A stretch of 64,000 bases of DNA from Blastocatellia bacterium. Lineage in GTDB: Bacteria; Acidobacteriota; Blastocatellia; UBA7656; JADIYM01. Position 1 is the first letter of the stretch, and every line of letters starts with the position of its first letter. The stretch lies in the NCBI GenBank assembly GCA_021463145.1, contig JAJTWZ010000007.1:41318-105317 (forward strand), given 5' to 3'. Below, one piece after another: positions 62,798-64,000 of this stretch. The position numbers were made by a program, and so were the translations under genes. The notes beneath the pieces were generated by a model. The model saw only the letters and a program-made list of their open reading frames with translations, was not told the origin of the DNA and ran no database searches.

Positions 62798-63609
62798 CAG
62801 GTGTCCGGTTGAGGTTTAGCTGTGCGTTCGAATGCCGGCACGACGTAGGCGCGTGTCCAGCACTGTTTCCCGAAGTATGCCATCAGAAGGGCCACGGCCG
62901 GGATGAGGAATAATTGCGAGAACGAGAGTCCGAAGGCGACCGGCGGGTTCCCGCGCACGAACTCGAGCAGGAACCGGGCGATTCCGTATGCGAGCAGGTA
63001 CATTTTGAAGAGATCTCCGCGGACTGGAATAACGCCTTCGAGCCGTCTCAGTGCGGCGAACGCGACAGCGTGAAACGCGACTTCGTAAAGAAATGACGGA
63101 TGCATCGGCACGCCTGGCGCGCACGATCCGCACATCGGAATTCGGGCCGCTGTCTCGGCATCGACCGTGATGCCCCAGGGTAGAGTCGTGGGAGTTCCGA
63201 CCTGCTCGCTGAGGAAGCACCCGATTCGGCCGATCGCCATGCCGAGAGCGACGGCAGGCGCGAAAAGGTCGCCAGTCGATTCGCGGTATCCAACGATCCG
63301 TTTCGTAACGATTGCGCCAACGTAAGCGCCCGCAAGGCCGCCGAGAATGCTCTTGCCGGTCGAGAGAATTGCCGCCAGCCACGTCGCGTCGGGAAACCGG
63401 CCGATGGTCGCCCAGAGAGTGCTCAAGCGCGCGGCCACGGCGCCCGTCAGGATGGAACCTATCGCGATCCAGGCGATTCGCGCGTCCAGTTCGCCGTGCC
63501 GCCTGGCCAAAGTCAGGAAAACCGCGAGCGCGCTCGCGACTCCCAGAAAAACGAACGCATCGTGAGAGGTAAGCGTGAACGGGCCGAATCGGAGAAGGTT
63601 GGGCAGCAT
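62797..63609 (-). CDS. Prolipoprotein diacylglyceryl transferase-like (Lgt family) enzyme
   Basis: A 270-residue membrane enzyme with about seven helices. Lgt marks include GRIGCFLSEQVGTPT (the conserved Arg is kept; the following Asn is Cys), MHPSFLYE and RFLLEFVRGN (conserved Arg, Glu and Arg kept). The essential His of Escherichia coli Lgt (H103 in SFHGG) is absent; the matching stretch reads KSILGGLAG. So it may be an Lgt-paralogue with a changed acceptor or donor rather than the housekeeping enzyme. It heads an operon with the Tes-like radical SAM gene. ATG 63609 is preferred over a TTG 15 nt upstream. Confidence 0.72.
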   Translation of the reverse strand: MLPNLLRFGPFTLTSHDAFVFLGVASALAVFLTLARRHGELDARIAWIAIGSILTGAVAARLSTLWATIGRFPDATWLAAILSTGKSILGGLAGAYVGAIVTKRIVGYRESTGDLFAPAVALGMAIGRIGCFLSEQVGTPTTLPWGITVDAETAARIPMCGSCAPGVPMHPSFLYEVAFHAVAFAALRRLEGVIPVRGDLFKMYLLAYGIARFLLEFVRGNPPVAFGLSFSQLFLIPAVALLMAYFGKQCWTRAYVVPAFERTAKPQPDT

Positions 63610-63749
63610 CGGTATACCGAGCAACGAGGCGAGAATAGCACAGGGCCTGGAGACTCGGATTGGCGCGATCTGTTACGAAACCTCTCCGTATTCCTCGAGT
63701 CGCAATGCCGCACGAACGAGTCGTCATCGCATTCTTCCGGAGCGCCGCA
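63610..63749. other. Intergenic stretch with no recognised gene
   Basis: The 140 nt upstream of the Lgt-like gene hold no convincing coding frame or clear promoter. They lead directly into the palindromic repeat element that fills the rest of the window. Confidence 0.5.
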
Positions 63750-63787
63750 GGCGCGAAAGCACCGTAGCCCACGGCGTAAGCCGCGGG
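63750..63787. repeat. Inverted-repeat arm, left (REP/MITE-like)
   Basis: A 38-nt arm whose reverse complement recurs at 63902-63939 with only two mismatches. Its inner part (63768-63787) forms its own hairpin with a GTAA loop and one mismatch. Confidence 0.85.
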
Positions 63788-63810
63788 TCAGCAGGAAGAA
63801 ATCGATCGAA

Positions 63811-63824
63811 GCCCCGCAAGGGGC
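63811..63824. repeat. Short hairpin inside the palindromic element
   Basis: GCCCC-GCAA-GGGGC is a 5-bp stem with a GNRA-type loop. The wider stretch 63813-63826 is inversely repeated at 63864-63877, giving a second set of arms nested inside the outer pair. Confidence 0.75.
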
Positions 63825-63901
63825 GAAAGAGGGCAACGGCCGTCGCGCGTTCGCGTTCTTCCATCGCTCCTTGCGGGCTCTCGACGCCTTCCCAACACAG
63901 T

Positions 63902-63939
63902 CCCACGGCTTGCGCCGTGGGCTACGGTGCTTTCGCGCC
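63902..63939. repeat. Inverted-repeat arm, right (REP/MITE-like)
   Basis: Partner of the left arm. The first 20 nt (63902-63921) form a perfect 8-bp hairpin CCCACGGC-TTGC-GCCGTGGG. Together with the nested arms the 190-nt unit 63750-63939 is one large imperfect palindrome. Confidence 0.85.
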
Positions 63940-63981
63940 GGCGCTTTACTGCCTTGGCCCCTCGAGAGGCAGGGTGGTCCG

Positions 63982-63998
63982 CGACCGCGGAGCGGTCG
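63982..63998. repeat. Short palindrome at the right edge
   Basis: CGACCGC-GGA-GCGGTCG is a perfect 7-bp inverted repeat with a 3-nt centre, right at the window end, probably the start of a further palindromic unit. Confidence 0.6.
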
Positions 63999-64000
63999 AT

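Noticed and set aside
63724..63906. A 60-codon minus-strand frame inside the repeat element.
   Set aside because: It lies wholly in palindromic repeat DNA and reads as the translation of REP-like sequence.

Overview
This is a gene-dense, high-GC window from a diderm (Gram-negative type) bacterial chromosome. No phage, plasmid, insertion-sequence, rRNA or tRNA gene is visible. The lipoprotein signals, SurA-like and Slt-like lipoproteins, a TonB C-terminal-domain protein, a secretin-type short domain, sigma-54 and ECF regulators and a DUF2934 protein fit a soil or environmental lineage. Acidobacteriota-like is my best guess, but no marker here proves it. Packing is tight: many neighbours overlap by 1, 4 or 8 nt, and several convergent pairs overlap at their 3' ends.

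Layout. 1-6.3 kb (+): a truncated HD phosphohydrolase, a TonB-C protein, a DUF465 protein with its own promoter and terminator, psd-pssA for phosphatidylethanolamine synthesis, then an ECF sigma/anti-sigma pair and a secretin-like secreted protein. 6.4-17.3 kb (-): one nearly gapless gene chain. Its upstream half is a surface-glycan set (GT2, ATP-grasp, flippase-like protein, two DegT/WecE aminotransferases, methyltransferase). Its downstream half is a catabolic set (AtuA split in two, Zn-ribbon protein, LiuC/AtuE-like hydratase, dicarboxylate symporter). 17.6-25.8 kb: a methyltransferase and two multi-spanning GT-C-like proteins surround dnaE and a DUF4440 gene.

25.8-44 kb: a TPR-GAF-AAA+ sigma-54 activator with a divergent methyltransferase-like gene, an ABC-F ATPase, a SurA-like lipoprotein, rpmB, ridA, a DUF2934 protein with a histone-H1-like tail, and the glycine cleavage operon gcvT-gcvH-gcvPA-gcvPB preceded by a foldable leader. 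Then come a response-regulator diguanylate cyclase, a YfgM-like TPR protein, a second ECF sigma/anti-sigma pair with an RpoE-type promoter, and a DAHP synthase. 44-52.9 kb: PEGA/TPR protein, Slt-type transglycosylase, a three-gene ABC-2 exporter, and divergent feoB-dtxR.

52.9-64 kb: threonine synthase; two tandem EutN/CcmL-type microcompartment vertex proteins with a cysteine-tailed alpha/beta protein but no hexamer shell gene; an FHA-GAF-HD-GYP protein; gatB; a secreted cyclophilin; and an unknown Zn-knuckle membrane protein. On the minus strand is an operon with an Lgt-like enzyme, two small membrane proteins and a radical SAM protein of the COG1964 (tetraether lipid synthase Tes) type. The right edge holds a large REP/MITE-like inverted repeat.

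The two places most likely to hide unusual biology are the orphan microcompartment vertex pair (54.1-55.5 kb) and the Lgt-like/Tes-like lipid operon (60.5-63.6 kb).
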